Position numbers and translations under genes: made by a program | NCBI RefSeq assembly: GCF_022828375.1 | Contig: NZ_JAJQJX010000002.1 | Coordinates: 145,868 to 209,867, forward strand | DNA: 64,000 nt | Direction of reading: 5' to 3' | Source of the DNA: Candidatus Nanosynbacter sp. TM7-053 | GTDB lineage: Bacteria; Patescibacteriota; Saccharimonadia; Saccharimonadales; Saccharimonadaceae | In this document: piece by piece, positions 15,274 through 24,766 of the stretch | Numbering within the stretch: position 1 is the first letter of the stretch | Layout: the number at the start of each line of letters is the position of its first letter | Notes under the pieces: model-generated | Databases searched by the model: none | Told to the model about the DNA's origin: nothing | Seen by the model: only the letters and a program-made list of their open reading frames with translations

Positions 15274-15920
15274 GTAATTCTGTAATCGCACCAGCAATTT
15301 TGGCGGAAAATGCTGATCAATATAAAGAGCAGGTTGATAAGATAACTGGTCTTGTTGAGCGTGTGCATATTGATATTTCTGATGGCGAATTTGCTCCAAC
15401 TTTGACTGTCGGAATTTCAGAATTATGGGCGCCGGAGGGTTGGATGATTGATATTCATGCAATGGTTAATGATGTTGCTGAGTATGTTCCGAAGTTGATT
15501 GCCTTAAGACCGCATATGATTATTATTCACGCAGAGGCGACGGGAGATGTGAAGACTGCGCTTATGCAGATTCGTCAAGCTGGAATTATGGCGGGGCTGG
15601 CACTACTTAAGCCAACGGTTCCGCGAACGGTTGAGGAATTGATAAAAATAGCAGATCATGTGATGATTTTTAGCGGTGAACTGGGGCGATTTGGCGGCAC
15701 TGCTAGTTTGATGCAATTAGAAAAAATACGACTCATTAAAGCTATTAATCCTAATGTTGAAATCGGATGGGACGGCGGAGTGGCTGTAGATAATGCGTAT
15801 AGTTTGGTTCAGGGTGGCGTTAACGTTTTGAACGTTGGCGGCGTTATTCAGAAATCGTCAGATCCGCGCACCATTTTCTCCAGATTGCAACAGGAGATTA
15901 ATAAAACGAGCGTGCTTTAA
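15270..15920 (+). CDS. rpe: Ribulose-phosphate 3-epimerase
   Basis: 216 aa TIM barrel. VHIDISDGEFAPTLTVG carries the metal-binding Asp, DIHAMV the His, and WDGGVAVDNA the C-terminal Asp. The motifs are somewhat divergent (FAPTL where canonical Rpe has FVPN), so a related epimerase is possible, but the position between rpiB and transketolase supports ribulose-5-P/xylulose-5-P epimerisation. It overlaps both neighbours. Confidence 0.85.
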   Translation: MSNSVIAPAILAENADQYKEQVDKITGLVERVHIDISDGEFAPTLTVGISELWAPEGWMIDIHAMVNDVAEYVPKLIALRPHMIIIHAEATGDVKTALMQIRQAGIMAGLALLKPTVPRTVEELIKIADHVMIFSGELGRFGGTASLMQLEKIRLIKAINPNVEIGWDGGVAVDNAYSLVQGGVNVLNVGGVIQKSSDPRTIFSRLQQEINKTSVL

Positions 15921-16756
15921 TGAATGTCGACCAAATAGCGAAATTGAAGAAAATATCGCAACAATTGCGAAAGTCTGTTATTCGTGAGCTATCTGAAGCT
16001 GGCTCGGGTCATTCTGCTGGGTGTTTGGGTTTTGCTGACGTTATGGCAGTTTTGTATTTTCACGCCATGCGATTAGATCCTGAGAATCCTAATTGGGAAT
16101 ATCGGGATATTTTCGTGATGAGTAACGGCCATTATGCGCCACTTTTATATGCCACGCTGGCGGAGCGGGGATTTTTCGATAAAAAAGAGTTGGCTAATTT
16201 GCGAAAATTTGACTCCAAGCTTCAAGGTCATCCGGAACGCGGTAGTCTGGCGGGAGTTGAAACGACTAGCGGTCCTCTGGGCTGTGGTCTGAGTCAGGCG
16301 GCAGGCATGGCGTATTCATTGCAATATTTGGGCGGCAATTCTGAGCGATTCGTTTACTGCAGTTTGGGCGATGGCGAGCTGGATGAAGGGAATATTTGGG
16401 AAGCGGCGATGTTTGCGAAAAAATATAATCTGGCGAATTTGATTGCGATTGTTGATAGAAATAATATTCAGATTGGTGGCGATACGGAAAAGGTGATGCC
16501 GCTGGGCGATTTGGCGGACAAATGGCGAAGTTTTGGCTGGGATGCGCAGGAGATTGACGGGCATGATCATTTGGCGATAATTCAGGCGATTGATAAGGCA
16601 AAGAATTCTCGACAGCCGAGCGTGATAATTGCGCATACAATTCCTGGTCGTGGCGTTGATTTTATGGAATATGATTACCGTTGGCATGGAAAATCTCCAA
16701 ACGCCGAGGAGGCGGAGCGGGCGCTTGCTCAATTGAGTGAAGGAGGTGGCGAATGA
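15920..16756 (+). CDS. tktN: Transketolase, N-terminal subunit
   Basis: 278 aa. This is the thiamine-diphosphate-binding half of a split transketolase: SAGCLGFADVMAVLYF, GHPERG, GPLGCGLSQAAGMAYS and the ThDP motif GDGELDEGNIWEAA followed by VDRNN. It works with the C-terminal subunit encoded by the next gene, which overlaps it by 4 bp. It transfers two-carbon units in the non-oxidative pentose phosphate path and makes pentoses for nucleotides. Confidence 0.95.
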   Translation: MNVDQIAKLKKISQQLRKSVIRELSEAGSGHSAGCLGFADVMAVLYFHAMRLDPENPNWEYRDIFVMSNGHYAPLLYATLAERGFFDKKELANLRKFDSKLQGHPERGSLAGVETTSGPLGCGLSQAAGMAYSLQYLGGNSERFVYCSLGDGELDEGNIWEAAMFAKKYNLANLIAIVDRNNIQIGGDTEKVMPLGDLADKWRSFGWDAQEIDGHDHLAIIQAIDKAKNSRQPSVIIAHTIPGRGVDFMEYDYRWHGKSPNAEEAERALAQLSEGGGE

Positions 16757-17715
16757 GTTTCTTAATGGAGAATTGGCAGAATTTAGAACTTGCGGCAATT
16801 CGGATGGGTTTTGGCGAAGGCCTGGTTGATATTGCTAAGAAGAATAATTTGGTGGTGGCGCTGAGTGCGGATTTAATGGAGAGCGTTGGCTTTGGTAAGT
16901 TTTATGAGGAAATCGGGAAACCGCGGGTAATTGAAGTTGGCGTGGCGGAGCAGAATTTGGTTACCGTGGCGTCTGGGTTGGCGGCTATGGGAAATGTTCC
17001 GTTTGCGGCTAGTTATGCGGCGTTTAGTCCGGGTCGCAATTGGGAGCAGATTCGAACGACTATTTGTCTGAACAATCAGCCGGTTAAGTTAGTGGGTTCT
17101 CATGCGGGGCTTAATGTCGGTCCGGACGGCGCGACGCATCAAATGTTGGAAGATATTGCGCTGATGCGAAGCTTGCCTAATATGGTGGTTTTGGCGCCCG
17201 GTGATGCCAATGAGGCCAAGCTAATGGCGGCGGCAATGGCTGGAGATAAACGCCCGAATTACGTAAGATTGCCGAGAGAAAAAACGGCGTTATTCCTAAA
17301 TCAATCTACTTTTGAGATTGGAAAAAGCTATACGTTGAGGCGCGGCAAAGATGTTGCTTTGTTTGGAACTGGTGTGATGACTTATCAATTGTTGTTGGCG
17401 GCGGAAAAGCTCGCGAATGAATATGACATTCGGGCAGAAGTGATTCATTTTCCGACGATTAAGCCGCTGGACGAGGACGCTGTGCTTGACGCGGCTCAAA
17501 AATGCCAAGCTGTTATTACGGCGGAAGAAGGGCAGATTTCTGGTGGATTTGGCTCAAGCGTGGCAGAAGTTCTTAGTGAGAATTTGCCCGTGAAGATGAA
17601 GCGAATTGGCGTCAATGATACATTTGGCGAGTCGGGTAAAATGTCTGAATTGTGGAAAAAGCACGGTTTGGATGTCGATTCAATTGTTTATAGTGTTGTC
17701 AATTTTCTCCAGTGA
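16753..17715 (+). CDS. tktC: Transketolase, C-terminal subunit
   Basis: 320 aa. Pyrimidine-binding half: EVGVAEQNLVTVASGLAAMG contains the conserved Glu that activates ThDP, with SHAGLNVGPDGATHQ following, and a C-terminal transketolase domain (ALFGTGVMT, TAEEGQISGGFGSSVAEVL). GGAGG precedes the start at the tktN junction. The operon ends at a long hairpin shared with the convergent cassette at 17785. Confidence 0.95.
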   Translation: MSFLMENWQNLELAAIRMGFGEGLVDIAKKNNLVVALSADLMESVGFGKFYEEIGKPRVIEVGVAEQNLVTVASGLAAMGNVPFAASYAAFSPGRNWEQIRTTICLNNQPVKLVGSHAGLNVGPDGATHQMLEDIALMRSLPNMVVLAPGDANEAKLMAAAMAGDKRPNYVRLPREKTALFLNQSTFEIGKSYTLRRGKDVALFGTGVMTYQLLLAAEKLANEYDIRAEVIHFPTIKPLDEDAVLDAAQKCQAVITAEEGQISGGFGSSVAEVLSENLPVKMKRIGVNDTFGESGKMSELWKKHGLDVDSIVYSVVNFLQ

Positions 17716-17718
17716 AAA

Positions 17719-17779
17719 ACCCGCCAGGAGCTACCGCCAAGATCTAATAGACCTCAAAGCGGTAGTCCTCCTGACGGGT
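17719..17779. terminator. Long hairpin ending tktC and the convergent cassette
   Basis: An outer arm from ACCCGCCAGGAG pairs with CTCCTG-ACGGGT (one bulge), and an inner CTACCGC/GCGGTAG arm with one mismatched base encloses a ~20-nt loop. It starts four bases after the tktC stop and ends six bases before the cassette stop, so it serves both convergent transcripts. Confidence 0.75.
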
Positions 17780-17784
17780 ATGTG

Positions 17785-18009
17785 TCACCTGTGGTCGTGC
17801 CTACGGTCATTGTGATCGTATTTGTGGTGGCTGTGACTTATCCCACATGTGACCACGACGGGGATCATTATGGTCCACAGTATGTGCACCACAATTCCAA
17901 GCAACCCGTAGGTCGCCCACGCCAGAGCAAAAATAACCCACCATATCACGCAAGCTAACCCCACGGATAGCTTGGCTGCGAGGACGGATGCCTTGACTGT
18001 AGGGCTCAT
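17785..18009 (-). CDS. GC-rich orphan cassette: two-helix protein with His-rich tail
   Basis: 74 aa from ATG 18009 (AAAGGAAG upstream; a longer frame runs into the leader). Two membrane helices span about residues 8-31 and 33-52, followed by a 16-residue tail with seven His (HSHHKYDHNDRRHDHR). The tail could bind Zn, Ni or Cu, or sense pH; this is inference from composition. No family is recognised. It is the third minus-strand cassette, lying between tktC and fba. Confidence 0.6.
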   Translation of the reverse strand: MSPTVKASVLAAKLSVGLACVIWWVIFALAWATYGLLGIVVHILWTIMIPVVVTCGISHSHHKYDHNDRRHDHR

Positions 18010-18123
18010 TTTTTTCTTCCTTTCTGAGAAGAAAATGCTCAAGACCAAAGGGCTCTTTCGCCCTTAGGGGTAAGCCTCGAGCAAAAGCCATTTTATGTTA
18101 CCACCAAAACAACATAATGTCAA
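18010..18123 (-). promoter_or_regulatory. Consensus promoter and hairpin leader
   Basis: Minus-strand TTGACA (18118-18123), a 17-bp spacer and TAACAT (18095-18100). The start should lie near 18088. The 5' region folds as GCTCGAG/CTTGAGC (outer, 7 bp with one GU) around AAGGGC/GCCCTT (inner, perfect, GAAAGA loop), spanning 18037-18082. A TTTTCTTC/GAAGAAAA pair encloses part of the ribosome site. Confidence 0.75.
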
Positions 18124-18142
18124 TTCTCTTGGCATAGCGGGC

Positions 18143-18178
18143 GGTAATTGATATAATTACCATAAGTATTTTAGGGGG
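18143..18178 (+). promoter_or_regulatory. fba operon promoter with overlapping inverted repeat
   Basis: TATAAT at 18152-18157 lies inside GGTAATT (18143-18149) - 5 nt - AATTACC (18155-18161), a perfect 7-bp inverted repeat. A dimeric repressor bound here would cover the -10. A leader of ~20 nt carries AGGGGG before the ATG. Confidence 0.5.
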
Positions 18179-18182
18179 CAGT

Positions 18183-19094
18183 ATGGGATTATCGATTTCA
18201 GAGATTCGGAAAAACACGACGCGGGCGCGTCATTTAATGCAGCGGACACGGGCGCAGCGTTTTGCGGTTGGGGCGTTTAATATTGACAATCAAGAGACGC
18301 TGATTGCGGTGGCGCGGGCGGCACAAAAGCTTCAATCGCCAGTGTTGGTTGAGGTTTCTGACGCCGAAGTGAAGGCTATGGGTCTAGAGAACGTTCGTGA
18401 TTTGGTGGATAATTATAAGACTGAGTACGGAATTGAAATGTATTTGAATCTGGACCACGGTCCGACGGTTGAGGGCTGCAAGCGAGCGATTGACGCTGGA
18501 TATGAGTTTATCCATATTGATATTTCTCAGGCAAATCACGACGCTTCCGACGAGGAAATTATTGCGAAGACTCGTGAAGTTGTTGAATATGCCAAGTTTA
18601 CTGGTGCGCTAGTGGAATCTGAGCCGCATTATTTTGGCGGAAGTTCAAATGTCCATACGGAAGATATAAATTACGAAGAAATAAAAAAGACTTTTTCTAC
18701 GCCAGAGGGTGCGCGTGCGTTTGTCGAGGCGACTGGAATTGACACTTTTGCGGCGGCGATTGGCAATTTGCACGGCAAATATCCAGTTCCGAAAGTGTTG
18801 GATTTGGATTTGTTGGCTGACATTCGTGAGGCGATTCATTGTCAGATTTCATTGCACGGTGGGTCTGGCACGCCGCTACATTATTTTGAGGATGCTGCGA
18901 AAATTGGCGTTTCTAAAATCAATATCAATTCTGATATGCGTTACGCTTTCCGAACGACTTTGGAGAAAACCTTGCGAGAAAATCCAAATGAGTATGCTAT
19001 CGTTAAGTTAATGCCGCCAGTTTATGCCGCCGTACAGGAAGTGGTGGAGTCAAAGATTAAGGCGTTTAATTCCGTCAGAAAGGCGGTGGTTTAA
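18183..19094 (+). CDS. fba: Fructose-1,6-bisphosphate aldolase, class II
   Basis: 303 aa. Zinc/active-site pattern of class II aldolases: D91-H92 in LNLDHGPT, ESEPHYFGG, IGNLHGKY and SLHGGSGTP, followed by KININSDMR. It cleaves or forms fructose-1,6-bisphosphate. The related tagatose-bisphosphate aldolase cannot be fully excluded, though the partner kinase is of the PfkB type. It is the first gene of a three-gene operon (stop/start overlap with the kinase). Confidence 0.92.
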   Translation: MGLSISEIRKNTTRARHLMQRTRAQRFAVGAFNIDNQETLIAVARAAQKLQSPVLVEVSDAEVKAMGLENVRDLVDNYKTEYGIEMYLNLDHGPTVEGCKRAIDAGYEFIHIDISQANHDASDEEIIAKTREVVEYAKFTGALVESEPHYFGGSSNVHTEDINYEEIKKTFSTPEGARAFVEATGIDTFAAAIGNLHGKYPVPKVLDLDLLADIREAIHCQISLHGGSGTPLHYFEDAAKIGVSKININSDMRYAFRTTLEKTLRENPNEYAIVKLMPPVYAAVQEVVESKIKAFNSVRKAVV

Positions 19095-20056
19095 TGGCGA
19101 AAATCATCACCGTTGGTGCGGCGATTCAAGACGTATTTTTAAGTCAATCAGACGCACTGACGCCAGTTTGTGAGAGTCCAGAACATTGCTTTGCGCGACT
19201 AGATTTGGGGGCGAAAGCCGACGTAAACCAGATTCATTTTTCGACTGGCGGTGGCGCTACAAACGCCGCGGTAACGTTTTCCAGGCAAGGGCATTATGCT
19301 AGCTTTATGGGCGCGATTGGTCATGATCCAGCAGGGCAAGCGGTAATTGCTGACTTGGATAAGGAAAATATTGACACGCATTTGGTGCGATATTCGCCAA
19401 AATACAGTACGGGATATTCGGTGTTGTTGTTAGCCTCAAATGGCGAGCGAACGATTTTAACATACCGCGGTGCTTCAACGCATTATCATGAGGCGGATTT
19501 TGATTTGTCTGAAGAGGACGCGGATTGGCTATACGTTTCAACTTTGGCGGGAAATATGCCGATGCTTCACAAATTATTCCAACAAGCCAAGCATCGCGAT
19601 ATGAAAATCTGTTTTAATCCTGGAAAGAAAGAGCTTGCACAAAAAGATAAATTGCTGGGACTTTTGTCTGATGTCGATGTTTTGACGCTTAATAAGGAGG
19701 AAATGCAACAATTGGTGTCTGGCGAGGACTTGGAAGCCTTGGTTAGAAGAGGTTTGAGATTAGTTCCGGTCGTTTTGGTGACGGACGGCGTAAACGGCTC
19801 AATTGCAAGCGATGGAAAAACTATCGTGCGAGCACTAATGTACGACGACAGGCCGTCAATTGATAGAACTGGCGCTGGAGATGCGTTTGCGTCGGGATTT
19901 TTGAGCGAATGGGCGCGAAGTGGCAACTTGAAAAACTCTGTAATTATGGGCAGCGCGAATGCTAGTTCGGTGGTTATGAAAATTGGAGCAAAGGCTGGAA
20001 TTTTATATGCTGGCACAGTGCTTCATGCTATGCCAATTCAAGAAAGGGAAATATAA
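19094..20056 (+). CDS. PfkB-family carbohydrate kinase
   Basis: 320 aa. Ribokinase fold with GGGATNAAVTFSRQG near residue 53, a VLVTDGVNGS strand, and the PfkB signature DRTGAGDAFASGFLSEW with catalytic Asp at ~260. Its place directly behind fba suggests phosphorylation of a sugar phosphate entering glycolysis (for example fructose-6-P or tagatose-6-P), which would replace the missing classical phosphofructokinase. A ribokinase- or adenosine-kinase-like role is the alternative. It overlaps both neighbours by 1 bp. Confidence 0.85.
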   Translation: MAKIITVGAAIQDVFLSQSDALTPVCESPEHCFARLDLGAKADVNQIHFSTGGGATNAAVTFSRQGHYASFMGAIGHDPAGQAVIADLDKENIDTHLVRYSPKYSTGYSVLLLASNGERTILTYRGASTHYHEADFDLSEEDADWLYVSTLAGNMPMLHKLFQQAKHRDMKICFNPGKKELAQKDKLLGLLSDVDVLTLNKEEMQQLVSGEDLEALVRRGLRLVPVVLVTDGVNGSIASDGKTIVRALMYDDRPSIDRTGAGDAFASGFLSEWARSGNLKNSVIMGSANASSVVMKIGAKAGILYAGTVLHAMPIQEREI

Positions 20057-20535
20057 TGGCGCAAAATTTGGGGAAATTGTTGGGCGATGACGCGAAAAAG
20101 CGTCGAGCATTAACCGAGCTCAGGCAGATGACTAGAGATGATAGTGATGTGCGATTGATTGCGGAAATATTGGCTAGAGCGCATTCGATTATTCGCTCTC
20201 TAGGTTTGGATCCGTCAAACGCTACGGCAGAAGAAATTTATCAATCACTAATGGCTATCGCGCCGAAAGTGGACAAGTGGGCGCCGTTTAAGGCTTCTGA
20301 GTGGGTGCTTTTGGATGTTGATGGACAAGTGATTTCGTTTAATCCGATTGACATTATAAATAATTATCACTGCCAGTTGCCTCTGGGAAAGCAGCAAACA
20401 ACGTATGGCAAGCGAGGTCTGGGATTTGAGATTACGCGCCGATATAAAAACCACCCGCGTACATATAATCCAGCTGTGGAGCGAGTGGTTTGTCAGGGTG
20501 GAATTTGTTGGATTGAGCCGAAACCTAAGAAATAA
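20056..20535 (+). CDS. Hypothetical protein in fba-kinase operon (159 aa)
   Basis: 159 aa. No family is recognised. A helical N-terminal half (LGDDAKKRRALTELRQM, VRLIAEILARAHSIIRSLG) precedes a strand-rich half with WVLLDVDGQVISFNP and, near the C-terminus, CQGGICWIEPKPKK. It is soluble, with few cysteines (3). Translational coupling to the kinase (1-bp overlap) suggests a metabolic or regulatory partner of the fba operon. It converges with the LOG gene with no gap. Confidence 0.65.
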   Translation: MAQNLGKLLGDDAKKRRALTELRQMTRDDSDVRLIAEILARAHSIIRSLGLDPSNATAEEIYQSLMAIAPKVDKWAPFKASEWVLLDVDGQVISFNPIDIINNYHCQLPLGKQQTTYGKRGLGFEITRRYKNHPRTYNPAVERVVCQGGICWIEPKPKK

Positions 20536-21207
20536 TTATCGGTCGCAACAAGTTCGCTGATTCCTAATTAGCTCAACTACTTCCGTAATGTCTTCAGTAA
20601 TTGTGTAGGTTTTTTCATCGCCGTCAGAAATTAGCTTATTTGGAAGCATATTTTCGCAAACAAAATCATCCCATTTGCCCCAGAATTTTTTATCAAACAG
20701 AACAATTGGCACTGGCGCCATTTTCTTAGTTTGTGTCAATGTGATAATCTCACAAATTTCATCCATCGTACCGAATCCGCCAGGGAAACAAACGTACGCG
20801 TCAGCCAGAAGCGTCATAACGATTTTTCGTGGCGCGAAGTGAGTGAATGCGAACGAATCTGTCGTGTAGTTGTTTAAGGATTGCTCGTGTGGCAAGCGAA
20901 TGTTGAATCCGACTGATTTTCCGCCAGCTTCCATAGCGCCGCGGTTTGCCGCTTCCATAATTCCGCCACCGCCGCCGGTGATGATCGTGTAGCCTTCTTT
21001 AGCTAGCTGAAACGCTAAATCTTTGGCTTTTTGATAATATTCATTATCTTCAGTTGTCCTGGCTGATCCAAAAAAAGTCACGGTTTTATGATATTTTTGG
21101 AGAATTTCATAGCCAGCATGAATTTCGTCATCGACTTTTCCTAATCTGAACATCGCAGCCTGAAGTTGCAATTCGCGCGGAATACAAACATTTTTCGGTG
21201 TCATCAT
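20536..21207 (-). CDS. LOG-family protein (Rossmann-fold nucleotide phosphoribohydrolase)
   Basis: 223 aa. The LOG signature is complete: GGGGGIMEAANRGAMEAGGKSVGF and PGGFGTMDEICEIITL (PGGxGTxxE). Family members release the base from AMP-type nucleotides (cytokinin activation in plants; nucleotide salvage in bacteria). Many databases label it 'lysine decarboxylase', which the sequence does not support. AAAAGGAT precedes the ATG. Single gene. Confidence 0.9.
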   Translation of the reverse strand: MMTPKNVCIPRELQLQAAMFRLGKVDDEIHAGYEILQKYHKTVTFFGSARTTEDNEYYQKAKDLAFQLAKEGYTIITGGGGGIMEAANRGAMEAGGKSVGFNIRLPHEQSLNNYTTDSFAFTHFAPRKIVMTLLADAYVCFPGGFGTMDEICEIITLTQTKKMAPVPIVLFDKKFWGKWDDFVCENMLPNKLISDGDEKTYTITEDITEVVELIRNQRTCCDR

Positions 21208-21272
21208 TATCCTTTTTATTTTATGATTTTAACTTTACTACTATATCATAAAATGCCTATGGTTACAATACG

Positions 21273-21327
21273 TTGACGGCAAATAATCCATCATATACAA
21301 TCAAAACACAATCTAAATGGAGGTTTT
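21273..21327 (+). promoter_or_regulatory. Sigma70-type promoter
   Basis: TTGACG (21273-21278), a 17-bp spacer and TACAAT (21296-21301), then a ~20-nt leader with ATGGAGG. This is one of few housekeeping-strand genes here with a recognisable -35 box. Confidence 0.6.
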
Positions 21328-21927
21328 ATGGAAAATAAATCAACAACAAACAAGTGGCTGATCGTTGTGGTGGTTATTATGGGCATAATCATTGTTGCTA
21401 TGGCGACATGGATAATTGCTGGTGCTATGCATAAAAATAGTGACTCTAACTCTTCGGCAAAAACCAGCCAGACAAAGAAGGATTCATCTGACTCAATAGA
21501 AAAAGCGCGTGGTGAAGGCGAGGAGCCATCAAATGAGACAAAGAAAGAATATAAAGATTTCCGAACCAAAGGCGACGGTACGGGCATTCGTTTAACTTCA
21601 GCAAGTGATGTTGATAAATTGGATATTGACGCGTCATTGAAGCAATTCTTGAAATCTAAAGTCGGTCAGCCAATCCCAGAACGTGAAGGTTCTGTATATG
21701 AGCCAATTATCGACCGAGCATACGGAAAATACGCAGCGGTTTACGGTTTAACAAACGCTTATACTATTATCGGACCAAAGAACGGTACTGGTGAAATTGC
21801 AATTGTTGCAGGCACGCAACAGGGCGGAATGCCGTGCTCGGATTTAAAGAAGGCATCTGTGCCGAGTCGTCTAGTTGACGGCAAATGTGAAGTTTCTGGC
21901 TCATCTCAAACTTATAGCCAAGACTAG
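21328..21927 (+). CDS. Membrane-anchored secreted protein, unknown
   Basis: 199 aa. One membrane helix (residues ~10-33) precedes a Ser/Lys/Glu-rich linker (~36-75) and a compact C-terminal domain (~85-199) with an AYGKYAAVYGLTNAY stretch and two Cys (MPCSD; GKCEV) that could form a disulfide outside the cell. No lipobox is present. The topology suggests a cell-surface protein, which in an episymbiont might contact the host; this is inference only. Confidence 0.7.
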   Translation: MENKSTTNKWLIVVVVIMGIIIVAMATWIIAGAMHKNSDSNSSAKTSQTKKDSSDSIEKARGEGEEPSNETKKEYKDFRTKGDGTGIRLTSASDVDKLDIDASLKQFLKSKVGQPIPEREGSVYEPIIDRAYGKYAAVYGLTNAYTIIGPKNGTGEIAIVAGTQQGGMPCSDLKKASVPSRLVDGKCEVSGSSQTYSQD

Positions 21928-21954
21928 TTTTCATAAATATAGTAAAATAGAGGG

Positions 21955-23925
21955 GTGAATAAATTTCGCCTCTCTTCTTCATATCAGCCCACTGGCGACC
22001 AGCCGCGAGCAATTGCTCAATTAGTCGATGGTTTGGAAAAAGGTCAGCGCGAGCAAACTTTGCTGGGTGTGACTGGTTCAGGGAAGACGTTTACGATGGC
22101 GAATATTATTGCCAGGCGCAATGTGCCGACGCTGGTTTTGGCTCACAATAAGACTTTGGCGGCGCAACTTTTTTCTGAGTTTAAGGAATTTTTTCCGGAC
22201 AATGAAGTCCATTATTTTGTTAGCTATTTCGACTACTACCAGCCGGAGGCGTACATCGCTTCAAGCGACACTTACATTGAAAAAGACTCAAAGATTAATG
22301 ACGAAATTGATCGGCTTAGACACGCAGCAACTTCTGCGTTGCTTACACGTCGCGACGTAATTATCGTAGCGAGTGTGAGCTGTATTTACGGCATTGGTTC
22401 GCCAGAAACTTACACTGATATGGCTATTAAATTGACCGTTGGTGAGCGTCGAGTTCAGGACAAGTTTATCCGCCTATTGACTGACATTCAGTATAAGCGC
22501 AATGACATCGATTTTGCGCGCGGAACTTTTCGGGTGCGCGGCGATGTTGTGGATATTTTCCCAGCAGGTCAAGACACTGCGGTTCGCGTGGAATTCTTTG
22601 GTGATGAAATTGAGCGGCTGACGAAGATTGACCCTTTGACTGGCGAGATTTTGGATCGGCCAGACCAATTGACAATTTTCCCGTCCAGCCACTATTCGAC
22701 GCCACGTGAGCGAATTGAAAAGGCAATTGTTGGGATTGAGAATGAATTTAATCAACGGCTGAAATGGTTTGAAGATAATGGCAAGTTTTTAGAGGCGCAA
22801 AGGCTGAGTCAGCGCACCAAATATGATTTGGAGATGTTGAAGGAAACTGGTTTTGTGAAGGGAATTGAGAACTATTCGCGCTATTTGACCGACCGAGAAC
22901 CTGGCGAGCAGCCTGCGACTTTGATTGATTATTTTCCGGACGATTGGTTGCTTTTGGTTGACGAATCGCACATGACATTGCCGCAAGTTCGGGGAATGTA
23001 CAACGGCGATCGCGCCCGTAAGGAAGTTTTGGTTGAGCATGGCTTTCGTCTTCCGAGCGCGCTGGATAATCGCCCGCTTCGATTTGACGAGTTCAATCAG
23101 CATATTCATCAGGCAATTTACGTTTCTGCTACGCCAGGAGATTATGAGCTTTCTCATTCGCCAAAGCCAGCTGAGCAGCTTATTCGACCGACTGGGCTGC
23201 TTGATCCGCCGATTGAAGTTCGACCAACCGACGGGCAAGTCGATGATTTGATGGAGGAAATTCGCCAGACGATTGCGAAAGGTCATCGCGTATTGGTGAC
23301 GACACTAACCAAGCGAATGGCGGAGGACTTGAGTGCCTATTTGACGGAAAACGGCGTGAAGACGGCATATTTGCATAGCGAAATTGATACGCTGGAGCGT
23401 GGCGATATTCTGAAAGATTTGCGACTTGGGACGTATGATGTGCTGGTTGGGATTAATCTATTGCGCGAAGGTCTGGATCTTCCAGAAGTCAGTTTGGTGG
23501 CAATTATGGACGCTGATAAGGAAGGTTTCTTACGTAGTGAACAGGCGCTAATTCAGACGATTGGACGGGCGGCGCGGCACGTTGATGGGCGAGTTATTAT
23601 GTACGGCGACAATGTTACGGATAGCATGCGTCGAGCAATTGACGAAACGAATCGACGTCGAGCGATCCAGCAAAAATATAACGAAGAGCATAATATTACG
23701 CCGCAAACTATTCAGAAGAAAATCGACGATGGTTTGCGATCGATTATTCCGCAAAAAGAATCTGATAAAAAGCCAAAGCTCAACCTGAAGAAAATTCCAA
23801 AAGACGAATATCCAGCTTTGATTAAAGATCTGACGGCGCAGATGGAGCTACATAGTGCTAATTTGGAGTTTGAAAAAGCGGCAGAGCTGCGTGATTTAAT
23901 TGCAGAAATTCGTCATACGATGTAG
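21955..23925 (+). CDS. uvrB: UvrABC excinuclease subunit B
   Basis: 656 aa. Walker [11 protein letters not shown], beta-hairpin [18 protein letters not shown], helicase box [32 protein letters not shown], and a C-terminal UVR motif that binds UvrC ([11 protein letters not shown]). It verifies DNA damage in nucleotide excision repair. Start GTG 21955: TAAAAT (21943-21948) ends 6 nt upstream, as in leaderless genes, though AGAGGGG could also act as a very close ribosome site. Confidence 0.97.
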   Translation: MNKFRLSSSYQPTGDQPRAIAQLVDGLEKGQREQTLLGVTGSGKTFTMANIIARRNVPTLVLAHNKTLAAQLFSEFKEFFPDNEVHYFVSYFDYYQPEAYIASSDTYIEKDSKINDEIDRLRHAATSALLTRRDVIIVASVSCIYGIGSPETYTDMAIKLTVGERRVQDKFIRLLTDIQYKRNDIDFARGTFRVRGDVVDIFPAGQDTAVRVEFFGDEIERLTKIDPLTGEILDRPDQLTIFPSSHYSTPRERIEKAIVGIENEFNQRLKWFEDNGKFLEAQRLSQRTKYDLEMLKETGFVKGIENYSRYLTDREPGEQPATLIDYFPDDWLLLVDESHMTLPQVRGMYNGDRARKEVLVEHGFRLPSALDNRPLRFDEFNQHIHQAIYVSATPGDYELSHSPKPAEQLIRPTGLLDPPIEVRPTDGQVDDLMEEIRQTIAKGHRVLVTTLTKRMAEDLSAYLTENGVKTAYLHSEIDTLERGDILKDLRLGTYDVLVGINLLREGLDLPEVSLVAIMDADKEGFLRSEQALIQTIGRAARHVDGRVIMYGDNVTDSMRRAIDETNRRRAIQQKYNEEHNITPQTIQKKIDDGLRSIIPQKESDKKPKLNLKKIPKDEYPALIKDLTAQMELHSANLEFEKAAELRDLIAEIRHTM

Positions 23926-23955
23926 AATAAAAATATTATTAGATTAGGAGGGATT

Positions 23956-24747
23956 ATGGCAACAAAAGAACAACCACAGCCAACAAACGTCGCGCAACCA
24001 GAAATGCCGATGCAACCAAATGCTTATCAAGCATATCCACAATACGCATATGAAGACCCGAATAAGGGCAAGGCAAAGATGTTGACCTTGGAATACGCTT
24101 TGGCAATGGGTTCAGCGATTATTTCAATCATGTTGCTGATTGATATTATAACTAAGGTGTTTGGTTTGTGGACAAATTCAACATCAATGTTATTAAGAAG
24201 TGTTGGCGGATTTTTTGCCCCATCAATGGTAACTCAGGGAACGGGAATTATTGCGGCGTCAGTGTTTGCTGTGCTTTTGGCTGTATTGTCACTAGTTCTA
24301 TTCTCACGCGTATCAAAAGCAGTTCCAGAGCGTGAAGGCTACACAAAGCGAACAGCTTACAAATTGGTAACTTACGGCGGTTTGGCTGTTTTGATTATTC
24401 CAGCTGTCGACTTAGTCGCTCGATTAGTAAGTATTTTGATCAACTCGTTGCTATTTATCGGCGTTGGTGACGGCGGCGAATTCTATAAGAGTTTGTACTT
24501 GGGTGAATTCTTGCCATACGCATTAGCTCTTGCAATTGTTGCTACTAGCGCTTACTTCATTTGCCAAATTGTCAAAGGACGCAACATGTCAAAGGCTTTG
24601 TCTTTGATGCTGATTGCGGCCTCTTCTGTTGTATTATTGACTGGCGCTATCACAATCGCTGTTAAGGCGCACGACACGGGCAGTTCAGTAAAGACTATTC
24701 CATCAGACTACAGTCGCTACAAGAACTACCAAGATTACTCGATGTAA
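23956..24747 (+). CDS. Multi-pass membrane protein, unknown
   Basis: 263 aa. The N-terminus (~1-35) is rich in Pro, Gln and Tyr (QPNAYQAYPQYAYEDP), followed by about five hydrophobic helices (~50-70, 95-118, 138-162, 180-205, 212-232) and a polar tail. The layout resembles DUF5671-type membrane proteins, but I cannot confirm a family. AGGAGGG precedes the ATG. It ends at a clear rho-independent terminator. Confidence 0.65.
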   Translation: MATKEQPQPTNVAQPEMPMQPNAYQAYPQYAYEDPNKGKAKMLTLEYALAMGSAIISIMLLIDIITKVFGLWTNSTSMLLRSVGGFFAPSMVTQGTGIIAASVFAVLLAVLSLVLFSRVSKAVPEREGYTKRTAYKLVTYGGLAVLIIPAVDLVARLVSILINSLLFIGVGDGGEFYKSLYLGEFLPYALALAIVATSAYFICQIVKGRNMSKALSLMLIAASSVVLLTGAITIAVKAHDTGSSVKTIPSDYSRYKNYQDYSM

Positions 24748-24766
24748 TAAAACTTGGAAAAATAAA

